Of a stretch of DNA of 64,000 nucleotides, positions 52,014-60,097 are shown piece by piece. The stretch's first letter is position 1; the number at the start of each line of letters is the position of its first letter. Source of the stretch: Gracilibacillus lacisalsi DSM 19029. Its GTDB lineage: Bacteria; Bacillota; Bacilli; Bacillales; Amphibacillaceae. The translations under genes and the position numbers were made by a program. The stretch covers positions 62,001-126,000 of the forward strand of contig NZ_KB898662.1 of NCBI RefSeq assembly GCF_000377765.1, given 5' to 3'. Below the pieces are notes generated by a model. It did no database searches and was not told where the DNA came from. It saw nothing but the letters and a program-made list of their open reading frames with translations.

Positions 52014-53509
52014 CTTTCTCCACCTCCTGTAGCGTAATACATAATTTGCTCTTGTTTGATTTCGTTTCCTTCTAAAATATTTCCGACTTTTCCTTTATAC
52101 ATCACCACTACTCGATCACTCATGTTAATAACTTCTGGTAATTCCGATGAAATCATAATGATCGAAACACCTTCTTCAACTAGCTTTTGCATGATAGAGT
52201 AAATTTCAAACTTAGCGCCAACATCTACCCCTCTTGTTGGCTCATCTAAAATTAATACATTAGGTTTCGTAGCAAGCCATCTTGATATTAATACCTTCTG
52301 CTGATTTCCGCCACTTAAATTTCTTACCGTCTGCTTCGCATGGGGTGTCTTGATATTTAATTCATTAATATAGTGATCTACCTGCTGCTTTTCGACTTTA
52401 TCGTTTACACGCAAGCCTTTTATAAATTTATCGAGAATTTTTATCGACATATTATAATCCACTGCTTTAGACAGGAATAACCCCTGATCCTTTCTGCTTT
52501 CCGGTACATATGCTAATCCTTGATTCATCGCATCATTAGGCTGTTCAGTTTTTACATGCTTGCCATTCAGTAGAATTTCCCCGCTATCATAGTCATCAAT
52601 ACCAAATATACACCTCATTAACTCTGACCTTCCTGCCCCTACTAAACCTGAAAAACCTAGAATTTCACCTTTCTTCAAATCGAAGCTAATATCTTTGATG
52701 ACACCTTGCTTCGATAGGTGATGCACCTCTAATACGGTTTCGCTAGTCTTCCATCCTTTTTCTCGATAATAGATATTACTTAAGCTTCTCCCTACCATCA
52801 TCGCTACTAATTCATCATTAGTTGTTTCCTTCGTCTTAACGGTTCCAACATATTCACCATCTCTCATGACAGTAATGCGATCGGTAATCTCAAATAACTC
52901 TTCCATTCGGTGGGAAATATAGATGATGCCTACCTGTTGCTTTTTTAAACTGCGAATAGTCTGGAATAATGCCTTTACTTCTTTATCGGTTAAGGAGGAT
53001 GTTGGTTCATCCATAACAATAATTTTCGCTTCGAATGATACCGCTTTAATAATTTCAATCATTTGTTGTTGCGCTACCGTCAATTCTTTAATGGTCGTTC
53101 TTGGATTCAAATCCAGTCCAAATTCTGCTAAATATTTTTTCGAATCCTCTATCATTTTCTCCATATCAATAAAACCACTTTTAGTTAACGGTTCTCTTCC
53201 TAAATAAATATTCTCTGCTATCGACAAATAAGGAACGAGCACAATTTCTTGATGAATAATACTGATTCCATTTACTTGAGCATCGGTAACCTTCTCTATT
53301 GTCACTTTCTTTCCATCAACAAAAATGTCACCATCATCTGGCTGGTAGATTCCACCTAAAACTTTAATTAATGTTGATTTCCCAGCACCATTCTCTCCTA
53401 ACAAAGCATGCACTTCACCAGCCTCCAGCTGTAATCCAACTTCTTTTAATGCGTTTACTCCTGGAAATGACTTGGTGATTCGCTTCATACTTAATAGCTC
53501 TACACTCAT
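52010..53509 (-). CDS. CUT2 sugar ABC transporter ATPase (RbsA-like, two domains)
   Basis: A fused double ATPase of 499 residues. The first domain has Walker A LLGENGAGKST and Walker B IIVMDEPTSSL; the second has GLVGAGRSE (a degenerate Walker A, usual in this family), signature LSGGNQQKV and Walker B VLILDEPTRGVD. Energises uptake through the RbsC-like permease. It starts about 420 bp downstream of the binding-protein gene, with a repeat element between. Confidence 0.93.
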   Translation of the reverse strand: MSVELLSMKRITKSFPGVNALKEVGLQLEAGEVHALLGENGAGKSTLIKVLGGIYQPDDGDIFVDGKKVTIEKVTDAQVNGISIIHQEIVLVPYLSIAENIYLGREPLTKSGFIDMEKMIEDSKKYLAEFGLDLNPRTTIKELTVAQQQMIEIIKAVSFEAKIIVMDEPTSSLTDKEVKALFQTIRSLKKQQVGIIYISHRMEELFEITDRITVMRDGEYVGTVKTKETTNDELVAMMVGRSLSNIYYREKGWKTSETVLEVHHLSKQGVIKDISFDLKKGEILGFSGLVGAGRSELMRCIFGIDDYDSGEILLNGKHVKTEQPNDAMNQGLAYVPESRKDQGLFLSKAVDYNMSIKILDKFIKGLRVNDKVEKQQVDHYINELNIKTPHAKQTVRNLSGGNQQKVLISRWLATKPNVLILDEPTRGVDVGAKFEIYSIMQKLVEEGVSIIMISSELPEVINMSDRVVVMYKGKVGNILEGNEIKQEQIMYYATGGGER

Positions 53510-53932
53510 ACCATCACCTCTTTTCTGGACCTTGTTAAGAAAAAACGAGCAAAATTCGCTCAGCCCTTATCACTAACTGTTAAAATTTTTCGCTTCCTCT
53601 AGTAGCCATTATGGAATTAAATAAACTACTTAACTACCGCTTCGGCTACCCACTTCCCTTTCCGTGGGGTTAACTTTTATGAGCAAACCCCGCACGTAAA
53701 AGTGGATCTTCAGGCCAAACGATTTCCACAGGAGTTGAAGTGGGCTGCCTTCGCTTTATACCTTTGCTACAACATTTGTAAGACCTAGCAACTTGGTTTA
53801 TGATCCCAGTGGAAATGCCAATAGCTATAACATGAGAAATCACTAATAATGGTTAAAACCAATTTCGTGATGTCGCCTAGTTTCTGACGCTTAGAGGTTA
53901 ACAAGAACCCAATTGTTTGGTAGAGTCCTGAT
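53510..53932. other. Intergenic region inside the CUT2 operon
   Basis: About 420 bp between the binding-protein gene and the ATPase gene, mostly hairpin repeat B copy 2 and its flanks. No gene, promoter or clear terminator was recognised; the repeat itself may act as a processing or attenuation structure. Confidence 0.6.
53631..53756. repeat. Hairpin repeat B, copy 2
   Basis: TAACTACCGC to CCTTCGCTTTATA, aligned with 48592-48730: shared CCCACTTCCCTTTCCGTGGG, GTGGATCTTCAGG and CCACAGGAGT words. Flanks are also partly similar (GAGCAAAA near 53548 and CTACAAC after the element), so the repeat unit may be about 250 bp with decayed ends. Confidence 0.8.
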
Positions 53933-54916
53933 TTATTGCCAGCTGTCCACCCCATATTCCTCCACATTCTCTTCGTTAATTAAAAACGTATCTACGGGTG
54001 TTCTCTCTTCGTAATCTTCACCATTTAAGATTTGATAGGCTACATCAACAGACATTTCTCCGATTGAAATCGGCGATTGAGCACCTGTACCTACAAATGG
54101 ACCACCTTCTGCGATAGCAGCTTTTGCATCTGGTGAACCGTCTACACCGTAGATCGCAATATCCTGTATGTTATTGGACTTTGCCGCTGCTAAGGCACCT
54201 AGAGCAGTTGGATCATTCCCACCCATTATCGCAATGATGTCAGGGTGTGCCTGCAGAATATCTTCCGTAATATCAAGCGCAGTTTCCAAATCACCCTTGG
54301 CATCCTGTTGGGCAACAATTTCAAAGTCATGCCCTTCAATTGCTTCCATAAAGCCTTCAATACGATCATTAATCGAGTTCATGGTCGGACTGTCTAAAAC
54401 TGCTATTTCTCCCCCTTCTGGGAACCTTTCTACTAAATCTTCACCTGCTACCTTTCCTGCATTCTTATTGTCAGATCCTACATAGGCTGTCACATATTCA
54501 AAATCCTTCACTTCGGTATCATAATTAATAATCGGGATATCTGCTTCTTCTAACATCACTAATGCAGGTCTGATTCCTTCCCAGTCAACCGGATTTAGAA
54601 AAATGGCATCAATACCTTGGGCAATCATGTCCTCAATCTGGTTAATTTGTAACTCAACCTCCATCGCTGGATTGGTTGTAATTAACTCATCACCGTTTGC
54701 TTCCACTTTTTCTCTAATGGCTTCTTCCAAAACTTGAAAGAAAGGATTGTTTTGTGTCATCGAAGTATAACCAAAAGTATAGCCATCCGTATTCTCTTCA
54801 CCAGCATCATTTCCCGAATCATCCTCTCCATCACTTTCTGTGTCCCCATTACAAGCAGCTAACAACAAAACAAATAAGACCGATAATAACAACAATAATA
54901 AACCTTTCTTTTTCAT
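53933..54916 (-). CDS. CUT2 sugar-binding lipoprotein (RbsB-like)
   Basis: Extracellular monosaccharide receptor of 327 residues with a lipoprotein signal peptide (lipobox LAAC, Cys22) and an acidic Gly/Asp/Glu linker. The mature part is a peripla-BP_4 protein: FGYTSMTQNNPFFQVLEEAI, AIFLNPVDWEGIRPAL and IAIMGGNDPTALGALAAAK are typical. It follows a DeoR regulator gene and starts the transport part of the operon. GGGAGAGG precedes the ATG. Confidence 0.93.
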   Translation of the reverse strand: MKKKGLLLLLLSVLFVLLLAACNGDTESDGEDDSGNDAGEENTDGYTFGYTSMTQNNPFFQVLEEAIREKVEANGDELITTNPAMEVELQINQIEDMIAQGIDAIFLNPVDWEGIRPALVMLEEADIPIINYDTEVKDFEYVTAYVGSDNKNAGKVAGEDLVERFPEGGEIAVLDSPTMNSINDRIEGFMEAIEGHDFEIVAQQDAKGDLETALDITEDILQAHPDIIAIMGGNDPTALGALAAAKSNNIQDIAIYGVDGSPDAKAAIAEGGPFVGTGAQSPISIGEMSVDVAYQILNGEDYEERTPVDTFLINEENVEEYGVDSWQ

Positions 54917-54949
54917 AGCTTGACCTCTCCCTTATCCATTTTTTTAATG

Positions 54950-54966
54950 AATCACATCATGTGATT
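54950..54966. promoter_or_regulatory. Palindrome upstream of the CUT2 binding-protein gene
   Basis: AATCACAT-C-ATGTGATT, perfect 8-bp arms around one base, 34 bp before the binding-protein ATG and just downstream of the predicted promoter. Likely an operator; it differs from the palindrome before the deoR gene, so another regulator may bind here. Confidence 0.55.
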
Positions 54967-54981
54967 ATTAACGTTATCATC

Positions 54982-55010
54982 CTATAATAAGAAGGTGTCA
55001 CATATGACAA
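54982..55010 (-). promoter_or_regulatory. Possible promoter inside the 3' end of the deoR gene
   Basis: Minus strand TTGTCA (55010-55005), 17 bp, TTATAG (54987-54982; a TATTAT hexamer overlaps). It would drive the binding-protein gene separately from deoR. Confidence 0.4.
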
Positions 55011-55755
55011 GTTCTACTCCTGCTTGCTCAATCTCATTTTTCTGATTGTCTGGTGGCATTTTCTCTGTAAAAATACGATGAATATCATGCAAATTACCGA
55101 TTTTGTGGAGATAATTTTTTTCGAATTTGGAACTATCTATGAGAAGATTGACTTCATTCGATTGTTTGATCACTTTTTGTTTAATTTGAACTTCTAAGCT
55201 GTTCGAGTTTGTAAATCCCTTCTCTACTGAAAAGCCTGAAGCAGATAAAAAAGCCTTATCAAAATATAAATGATCTAAGTGAGATTGGGTAATTGGCCCA
55301 ACTAAAGACCTCGTAGATTCTCGGTAAATACCACCTAACAAAATCTTTTCTTTGTTCGAATCATGAATGTTTGAAACAATATTCACTCCATTTGTGACAA
55401 GTGAAATCGCCAAACTACTTGATAAATAACGAGAGAAATGCGAAGTTGTTGTGCCAGCATCAATAAATATAGAATCACCATTTTGAACATATTGTGCTGC
55501 AACATAGCCAATCGATTGTTTTTCTTTCACATGTAATACATTACGGCGATTAAAGGTAATATCCGTATTAGCAGATAAGATAGCGCCTCCAAATGTGCGT
55601 TTTGCTAAGCCATAATCTTCTAATTTCTCTAAATCTCTTCTAATTGTCATTTCTGCTACATTGAATTTTTGAGATAATTCATTTACTTTTACATCATCTT
55701 CTGTTTTTAATAAGTTATAAATCTTGTATTGCCTTCGATTCAAGGATTTTTCCAT
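54982..55755 (-). CDS. DeoR-family transcriptional regulator
   Basis: A sugar-phosphate-responsive repressor of 257 residues. The N-terminal DeoR helix-turn-helix is visible (KVNELSQKFNVAEMTIRRDLEKLEDYGLAKRTFGGAIL), followed by the NagB/RpiA-like sensor domain with DSIFIDAGTTTSHFSRYL and the SLVTNGVNI segment. It precedes and likely controls the CUT2-PfkB-aldolase operon, with an intermediate of that pathway as effector. The inverted repeat at 55772-55796 fits autoregulation. Confidence 0.92.
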   Translation of the reverse strand: MEKSLNRRQYKIYNLLKTEDDVKVNELSQKFNVAEMTIRRDLEKLEDYGLAKRTFGGAILSANTDITFNRRNVLHVKEKQSIGYVAAQYVQNGDSIFIDAGTTTSHFSRYLSSSLAISLVTNGVNIVSNIHDSNKEKILLGGIYRESTRSLVGPITQSHLDHLYFDKAFLSASGFSVEKGFTNSNSLEVQIKQKVIKQSNEVNLLIDSSKFEKNYLHKIGNLHDIHRIFTEKMPPDNQKNEIEQAGVELVICDTFLL

Positions 55756-55771
55756 TTTTTATTCCTCGCTT

Positions 55772-55796
55772 TGTTCGTTATTGTTTAAATCGAACA
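55772..55796. promoter_or_regulatory. Predicted DeoR operator
   Basis: TGTTCG and CGAACA, perfect 6-bp arms separated by 13 bp, 16 bp upstream of the deoR ATG. DeoR-family operators often contain TTCG/CGAA half-sites. Confidence 0.5.
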
Positions 55797-55982
55797 TTTG
55801 TAAAACATTATGTATAAGGGAGAAAAAATATACTTGAAGGATATAAAAAATCATCTCCTGTTTCGAATTAGCAATGTAGGGAGTGCAAATAATTCTTTAC
55901 ACTTTTTTTATACTTTTCTAGTTAAATTATTTATACCTCCCACTTATTATAAGAATCATCAACATGGAAAGGGTGATAACAT

Positions 55983-56900
55983 ATGTCAGAAACAATTCTT
56001 AAAGCAACGAATGTGTCCAAAACATATGGCAAAAATAAAGCACTTGATAAAGTATCGATTGAAATTAAACGTGGGATGATTTACGGACTAATCGGAGAGA
56101 ACGGCGCAGGGAAATCGACATTCATGCGCATGGTTATGGGATTGATCAAAATCGATGAAGGTGACATTGAACTATTTGGAGAAACAGGGAAGAAAGAAGT
56201 ACAACGAGCTCGAAGAAAAATGGGACAATCAATTGAAACTCCAGCACTTTATCCAGAATTAACGGCTCGAGAAAACCTGAAAGTCCAAGCAGCAAATGGT
56301 GGTGTAAGTGAACGAGAGATTGATCATTTACTCCACTTAATGAATCTAAGTAATGCAGGTAAAAAGAAAGCAAAAAACTTCTCTTTAGGCATGCGTCAAC
56401 GTTTAGCAATTGCTTCCACACTTATTACTAATCCTGAGTTCTTAATCTTAGACGAGCCGACAAATGGACTAGATCCATCGGGGATTGTAGAAATGCGTGA
56501 AATTATTCAGCGATTAGTGGCGGAACGCGGTATTACGGTCTTACTGTCCAGTCACTTGCTTGATGAACTTTCACAAGTCGCAACTCATTATGGTATTTTG
56601 CATGATGGAAAACTTATTAACGAACTTTCGAAAGAAGAGTTAGCCCATGAAACTCGTCAGTACATTGAACTAGAAACAACGGAGGTGCAAAAAGCAGTCG
56701 TTGTATTAGACGAATTAGAGATAAATGATTATGAAGTTGTAAATGGTACAAGTATTAACATCTATGAACGTATAGATGATGTTGCTAACATCAACCGTTC
56801 CTTAGTCTTAGCTGATGTGAACGTGTCACGGATTGGTACAACAAGACAAAAACTCGAGGAATACTTTTTACAATTAACAGGGGGAAATTCGCATGCTTAA
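55983..56900 (+). CDS. ABC transporter ATPase of BcrA/lantibiotic-immunity type
   Basis: Energy-coupling subunit of an exporter, 305 residues. Walker A GLIGENGAGKST, Q loop MGQSIE (Q followed by SIE, typical of lantibiotic-immunity ATPases), signature FSLGMRQR, Walker B LILDEPTNGLDPSG, switch SSHLLDEL. The C-terminal ~80 residues resemble those of BcrA-like proteins. The SLGMRQR signature separates it from the LnrL-like ATPase. It overlaps the permease gene by 8 bp. AAAGGGTGAT precedes the ATG. Substrate inferred: antimicrobial peptide or lipid II-binding compound. Confidence 0.9.
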   Translation: MSETILKATNVSKTYGKNKALDKVSIEIKRGMIYGLIGENGAGKSTFMRMVMGLIKIDEGDIELFGETGKKEVQRARRKMGQSIETPALYPELTARENLKVQAANGGVSEREIDHLLHLMNLSNAGKKKAKNFSLGMRQRLAIASTLITNPEFLILDEPTNGLDPSGIVEMREIIQRLVAERGITVLLSSHLLDELSQVATHYGILHDGKLINELSKEELAHETRQYIELETTEVQKAVVVLDELEINDYEVVNGTSINIYERIDDVANINRSLVLADVNVSRIGTTRQKLEEYFLQLTGGNSHA

Positions 56901-57672
56901 TCTTTTAACTGCTGAAAGAATTAAATTATTTCGAAGTAAAAAACTATGGATTGTTCTAGCTATTTTCACTATTCTTCCTATCCTGCAAGCCGTGAATAGT
57001 AAGATATCAGTAGATTATGGAAAGGAACTTGTCCAAGTTGTCGATACAGTTATCAATGGAGCAACAGGGGTTCTAATGACAGAGAAAAACGGATTAACTG
57101 TTTTACTTGTTATTAGTGCTTTTATCTGTTTTTTTATTGGAGAAGAATTTCAAAATGGAACGATACGAAATGCCTTGTCTTTAGGACGTAGTCGCACCCA
57201 TTATTATCTATCAAAATTTGTGATGGCAGCACTCCTATCACTGATTGGGACGATTGTAATGACCGTGGTTGGCATCATAAGTTTTACCGTAATATTTGAG
57301 TTTGGTGAAGTAGCTGAAATTAATCATTACTTTATCTACGCTATCAAATCCTTTAGCACGCTTTATTTATTAATTTTGGCGAATGTCTCCATTTATGTGA
57401 CGATTAGTTTTCTAACCAAAAATAGTGGTATCGCACTTATTTGGAGTTTCCTATATACCATTGCGACAGGGTTTCTTCCGGATATTTTTCAACAAACTAC
57501 ACATTTTAAGCATGTGACATACTGGTTTTCTGAAGTGTTTTTGTTCTATTCTGATTTTGCCAACCCAGCAGATATTGCGAAATTTCCTGTGATGGTATTG
57601 GTCAGTCTGATAACCATTGTGGTATCATCAACAATAGGAATCTTTCTTTTTAAACGAACGGACATAAAGTAG
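56893..57672 (+). CDS. ABC-2 type permease partner of the BcrA-like ATPase
   Basis: A 259-residue membrane protein with six hydrophobic segments, beginning LLTAERIKLFRSKKLWIVLAIF, the standard start of lantibiotic-type ABC-2 permeases, followed by FFIGEEFQNGTIRNALSLGRSR, a conserved cytoplasmic loop. A single permease means it is a dimer. Its stop is 11 bp before the response regulator gene, so transporter and two-component genes form one operon. Confidence 0.88.
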   Translation: MLNLLTAERIKLFRSKKLWIVLAIFTILPILQAVNSKISVDYGKELVQVVDTVINGATGVLMTEKNGLTVLLVISAFICFFIGEEFQNGTIRNALSLGRSRTHYYLSKFVMAALLSLIGTIVMTVVGIISFTVIFEFGEVAEINHYFIYAIKSFSTLYLLILANVSIYVTISFLTKNSGIALIWSFLYTIATGFLPDIFQQTTHFKHVTYWFSEVFLFYSDFANPADIAKFPVMVLVSLITIVVSSTIGIFLFKRTDIK

Positions 57673-57682
57673 GTCGATAAGT

Positions 57683-58354
57683 ATGGCTACAATATTAATT
57701 ATGGAAGACGATAGTGCCATTCATTCACTGATGAAAGACGCACTAGATTTACATGGTTTTACAACATTAAGTGCGTATTCAGGTACGGAAGGGAAGTTAC
57801 TTTTTTCGCAAAATCAAGTGGATCTAGTTCTTTTAGATTTGATGCTTCCAGGGATGAATGGCGAAGAATTTCTTCAAGAGATACGGCAGAACTCCACTAT
57901 CCCCGTTATTGTAGTTTCAGCAAAGAATGATCAACAGTCAAAATTAGAACTACTGACAAATGGGGCAGATGATTACATTATTAAGCCATTTGATGTGAAG
58001 GAATTACTTGCACGAATTGACATTCAATTACGCCATGCATCAAAAGCTTCAATAGGTAATAGGAAAGAGATTCATTATCAAAATATCAGTGTCAATTTGG
58101 ATACGCGTGAAGTGAAAGTGAATGACCAAATCATTCACCTTACTGGGCGTGAATATGCTATTCTTTTACTTTTTCTAGATCATCCACAGAAAGTATTCAG
58201 CCGTGCCAATATTTATGAAAGTGTATGGAATGAAGCTTTTTTTGGTAATGATAAAACAATTAATATGCATATCAGTAATTTACGAAATAAATTAAATGAA
58301 AAAAATACTAATTACATCAAAACAATATGGGGCATAGGCTTCAAATTTGATTAA
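57683..58354 (+). CDS. OmpR-family response regulator
   Basis: 223 residues: receiver domain with Glu8-Asp9-Asp10 and phosphoacceptor Asp52 in LLDLMLPGMNG, then an OmpR winged-helix domain (LTGREYAILLLFLDHPQKVFSRANIYESVW, KTINMHISNLRNKL, IWGIGFKF). Overlaps the kinase frame. Likely controls the exporter upstream of it in response to the exported antimicrobial. Confidence 0.93.
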   Translation: MATILIMEDDSAIHSLMKDALDLHGFTTLSAYSGTEGKLLFSQNQVDLVLLDLMLPGMNGEEFLQEIRQNSTIPVIVVSAKNDQQSKLELLTNGADDYIIKPFDVKELLARIDIQLRHASKASIGNRKEIHYQNISVNLDTREVKVNDQIIHLTGREYAILLLFLDHPQKVFSRANIYESVWNEAFFGNDKTINMHISNLRNKLNEKNTNYIKTIWGIGFKFD

Positions 58355-58373
58355 GGAAAGGGGCGTGAATGAA

Positions 58374-59276
58374 ATGTGGGGATGGATATTTGTCTTCCTA
58401 GCATTGGCGCTCCTTGTTTATCTTTATTTTCTAAAACGGGAATTAAGAAAACTGAAAGAAGAGGTTAAAGAAATGCCAACTCGTGCTAGTTTTGGCAGTA
58501 GGCTCTCACTTGCTTTTCGTGATAAGGCCTTGATGGAATTGATCGATGAATGGAACCAAATAATTGATGCTTTCGAGGAGAAAAATCTCCAAGCAAAGAA
58601 AATAGAAGAGAATGTGAAATTATCCATCGTAGGTCTTTCACATGATTTACGCACACCTCTTACTTCAATTAAAGGATATGTTCAACTTTTGGATGCAACC
58701 ACAGACCAAACCGAGAGAGCACGCTATTTATCGATTATCGAAAGTTCTGTCAAACGATTAATTGAAATGACTGACCATTTTTATGATTTAGCACGGATTG
58801 AAACAAATCAAAAAGAAATCAGCCTAACTTCCGTTTCCCTAGCCAGTTTAGTGGAAGAAAACTTCTTGTCTTATTATGAACAATTGGAAGAAAAGAACAT
58901 TGAACTGCATTTTCCTGAACAAATAATGGACCGACAAATTATTGCCGATCCATTAATGCTTACGCGCGTTATTCAAAATATCGTACAAAACATCATTCGT
59001 TATGCCAAAAGTAAAGCGGTTATCTATTATAGAAACGAAGATGACTATATCGTTTTTATTGTAAAAAATGACATCAAACCAGATAGCAAAGTTGCCGTGG
59101 AAAAAGTATTTATGCGCTTCTATACAGAAATTACTAGCAGAACAAATACAGAAGCAAGTGGGATTGGTCTGTATCTGTCTAAGAAACTGGTGGAAAAAAT
59201 GGAAGGAAAAATGGATGCAGAGATTAATAATGGTTGGTTTATTCTTCAAATCCATCTTCCCATTAATAGAATATAG
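58374..59276 (+). CDS. Sensor histidine kinase of the exporter operon
   Basis: About 300 residues with one membrane helix at the N-terminus (WGWIFVFLALALLVYLYFL) and almost no extracytoplasmic part, then a HisKA domain with the H box LSHDLRTPLTSIKGYVQLL and an ATPase domain (N box QNIVQNIIRYA; G box GIGLYLSKKLVEKMEGK). Kinases without a sensor domain usually work with a transporter as sensor. The frame opens at a TTG (58347); GTG at 58365 or ATG at 58374 fit AAAGGGG better. The ATG was used. Confidence 0.88.
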   Translation: MWGWIFVFLALALLVYLYFLKRELRKLKEEVKEMPTRASFGSRLSLAFRDKALMELIDEWNQIIDAFEEKNLQAKKIEENVKLSIVGLSHDLRTPLTSIKGYVQLLDATTDQTERARYLSIIESSVKRLIEMTDHFYDLARIETNQKEISLTSVSLASLVEENFLSYYEQLEEKNIELHFPEQIMDRQIIADPLMLTRVIQNIVQNIIRYAKSKAVIYYRNEDDYIVFIVKNDIKPDSKVAVEKVFMRFYTEITSRTNTEASGIGLYLSKKLVEKMEGKMDAEINNGWFILQIHLPINRI

Positions 59277-59362
59277 ATTTAATTATTTGGGCAAATGAGT
59301 TCGAGAATATTTCAAAAAGTGTGGAAAGGCATTATCTAAATGTGTTGATTATTTTATGATTT

Positions 59363-59803
59363 TCACCATCTATAAGCGCCTTCACAAGTATTAGCCTGTG
59401 GTTCATAATAGCAATGTTCCTTGTATTGTCCTGAAAATGGTTGACCATACCATGAAGAAGGGCATTCACCATATGGATTAAAATACCAAAGAGAATATTT
59501 GGAAGGATGCTCTCTCCAGTAGTCTAACGTTTGTTTGGCCAATCTTTTTTCTGCACTTCTTGCTCTATTATAAAAAACATTCCCTTTTTGTACTGCTTCA
59601 AATGAATAATTTCCACCTTGTACTTGATAAATGACATTCGGTATGGTCCTTAAACCTTCAAAATCTAAACAGTTAGCTTTTAGTCGATTTACAATGACAT
59701 TACCTACCATAAGCATCCCCAGTTTTCCTTCACCTTCTGCTTCTGCTCTCATCATCCTCGCCATTAAAGCTACGTCACTGTCAGTATATTTTACTCTTGC
59801 CAT
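59363..59803 (-). CDS. cwlJ: Spore cortex-lytic/cell-wall hydrolase CwlJ
   Basis: Spore germination hydrolase, 146 residues. The sequence from MARVKYTDSDVALMARMMRAEAEGEGKLGML, through VGNVIVNRLKANCLDF, to WYGQPFSGQYKEHCYYEP matches Bacillus CwlJ along its whole length, and the catalytic Glu of Hydrolase_2 (in RAEAEGEGK) is present. CwlJ is made in the mother cell and sits in the spore coat. The frame is open 27 codons upstream; AGAGGTGATG precedes the ATG at 59803, giving the normal start. No gerQ lies next to it. Confidence 0.93.
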   Translation of the reverse strand: MARVKYTDSDVALMARMMRAEAEGEGKLGMLMVGNVIVNRLKANCLDFEGLRTIPNVIYQVQGGNYSFEAVQKGNVFYNRARSAEKRLAKQTLDYWREHPSKYSLWYFNPYGECPSSWYGQPFSGQYKEHCYYEPQANTCEGAYRW

Positions 59804-59822
59804 TTTCATCACCTCTAAGAGA

Positions 59823-59830
59823 AGTGTATG
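59823..59830 (-). promoter_or_regulatory. SigE-like -10 element of cwlJ
   Basis: On the minus strand CATACACT fits the SigE -10 consensus CATACAnT. It lies 19 bp before the cwlJ ATG, so the leader would be short. The -35 region is poor. SigE control of cwlJ is known in B. subtilis. Confidence 0.5.
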
Positions 59831-60026
59831 AAAGAATCCTGTAAAAATGTAGACTTTATATAATAAGTTTAGACTTTTCACCAATCATTTTAAACTTGAA
59901 AATCTTTGATTCACTTTTCCCTTTTGTTAAAGTAAAAGCAACTGGTTTCGGCAGAATTTACTTTAATTTCCCAAAGAAAACTATACGCTGGTATTTGTGA
60001 ATAAGTAACTCAAACTGGTCCGGAGC

Positions 60027-60068
60027 ATTACTAAAGCATTCTCGGTAGTTGAAATATGCTTTAGTAAT
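60027..60068. terminator. Hairpin between cwlJ and the PadR-linked gene
   Basis: Perfect 13-bp stem ATTACTAAAGCAT (60027-60039) and ATGCTTTAGTAAT (60056-60068), 16-nt loop. No T run on either strand; it probably closes the minus-strand 60098-61404 transcript, directly after its stop. Confidence 0.55.
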
Positions 60069-60097
60069 ACAAGTGTAATGGATGGACTCAAAATTAG

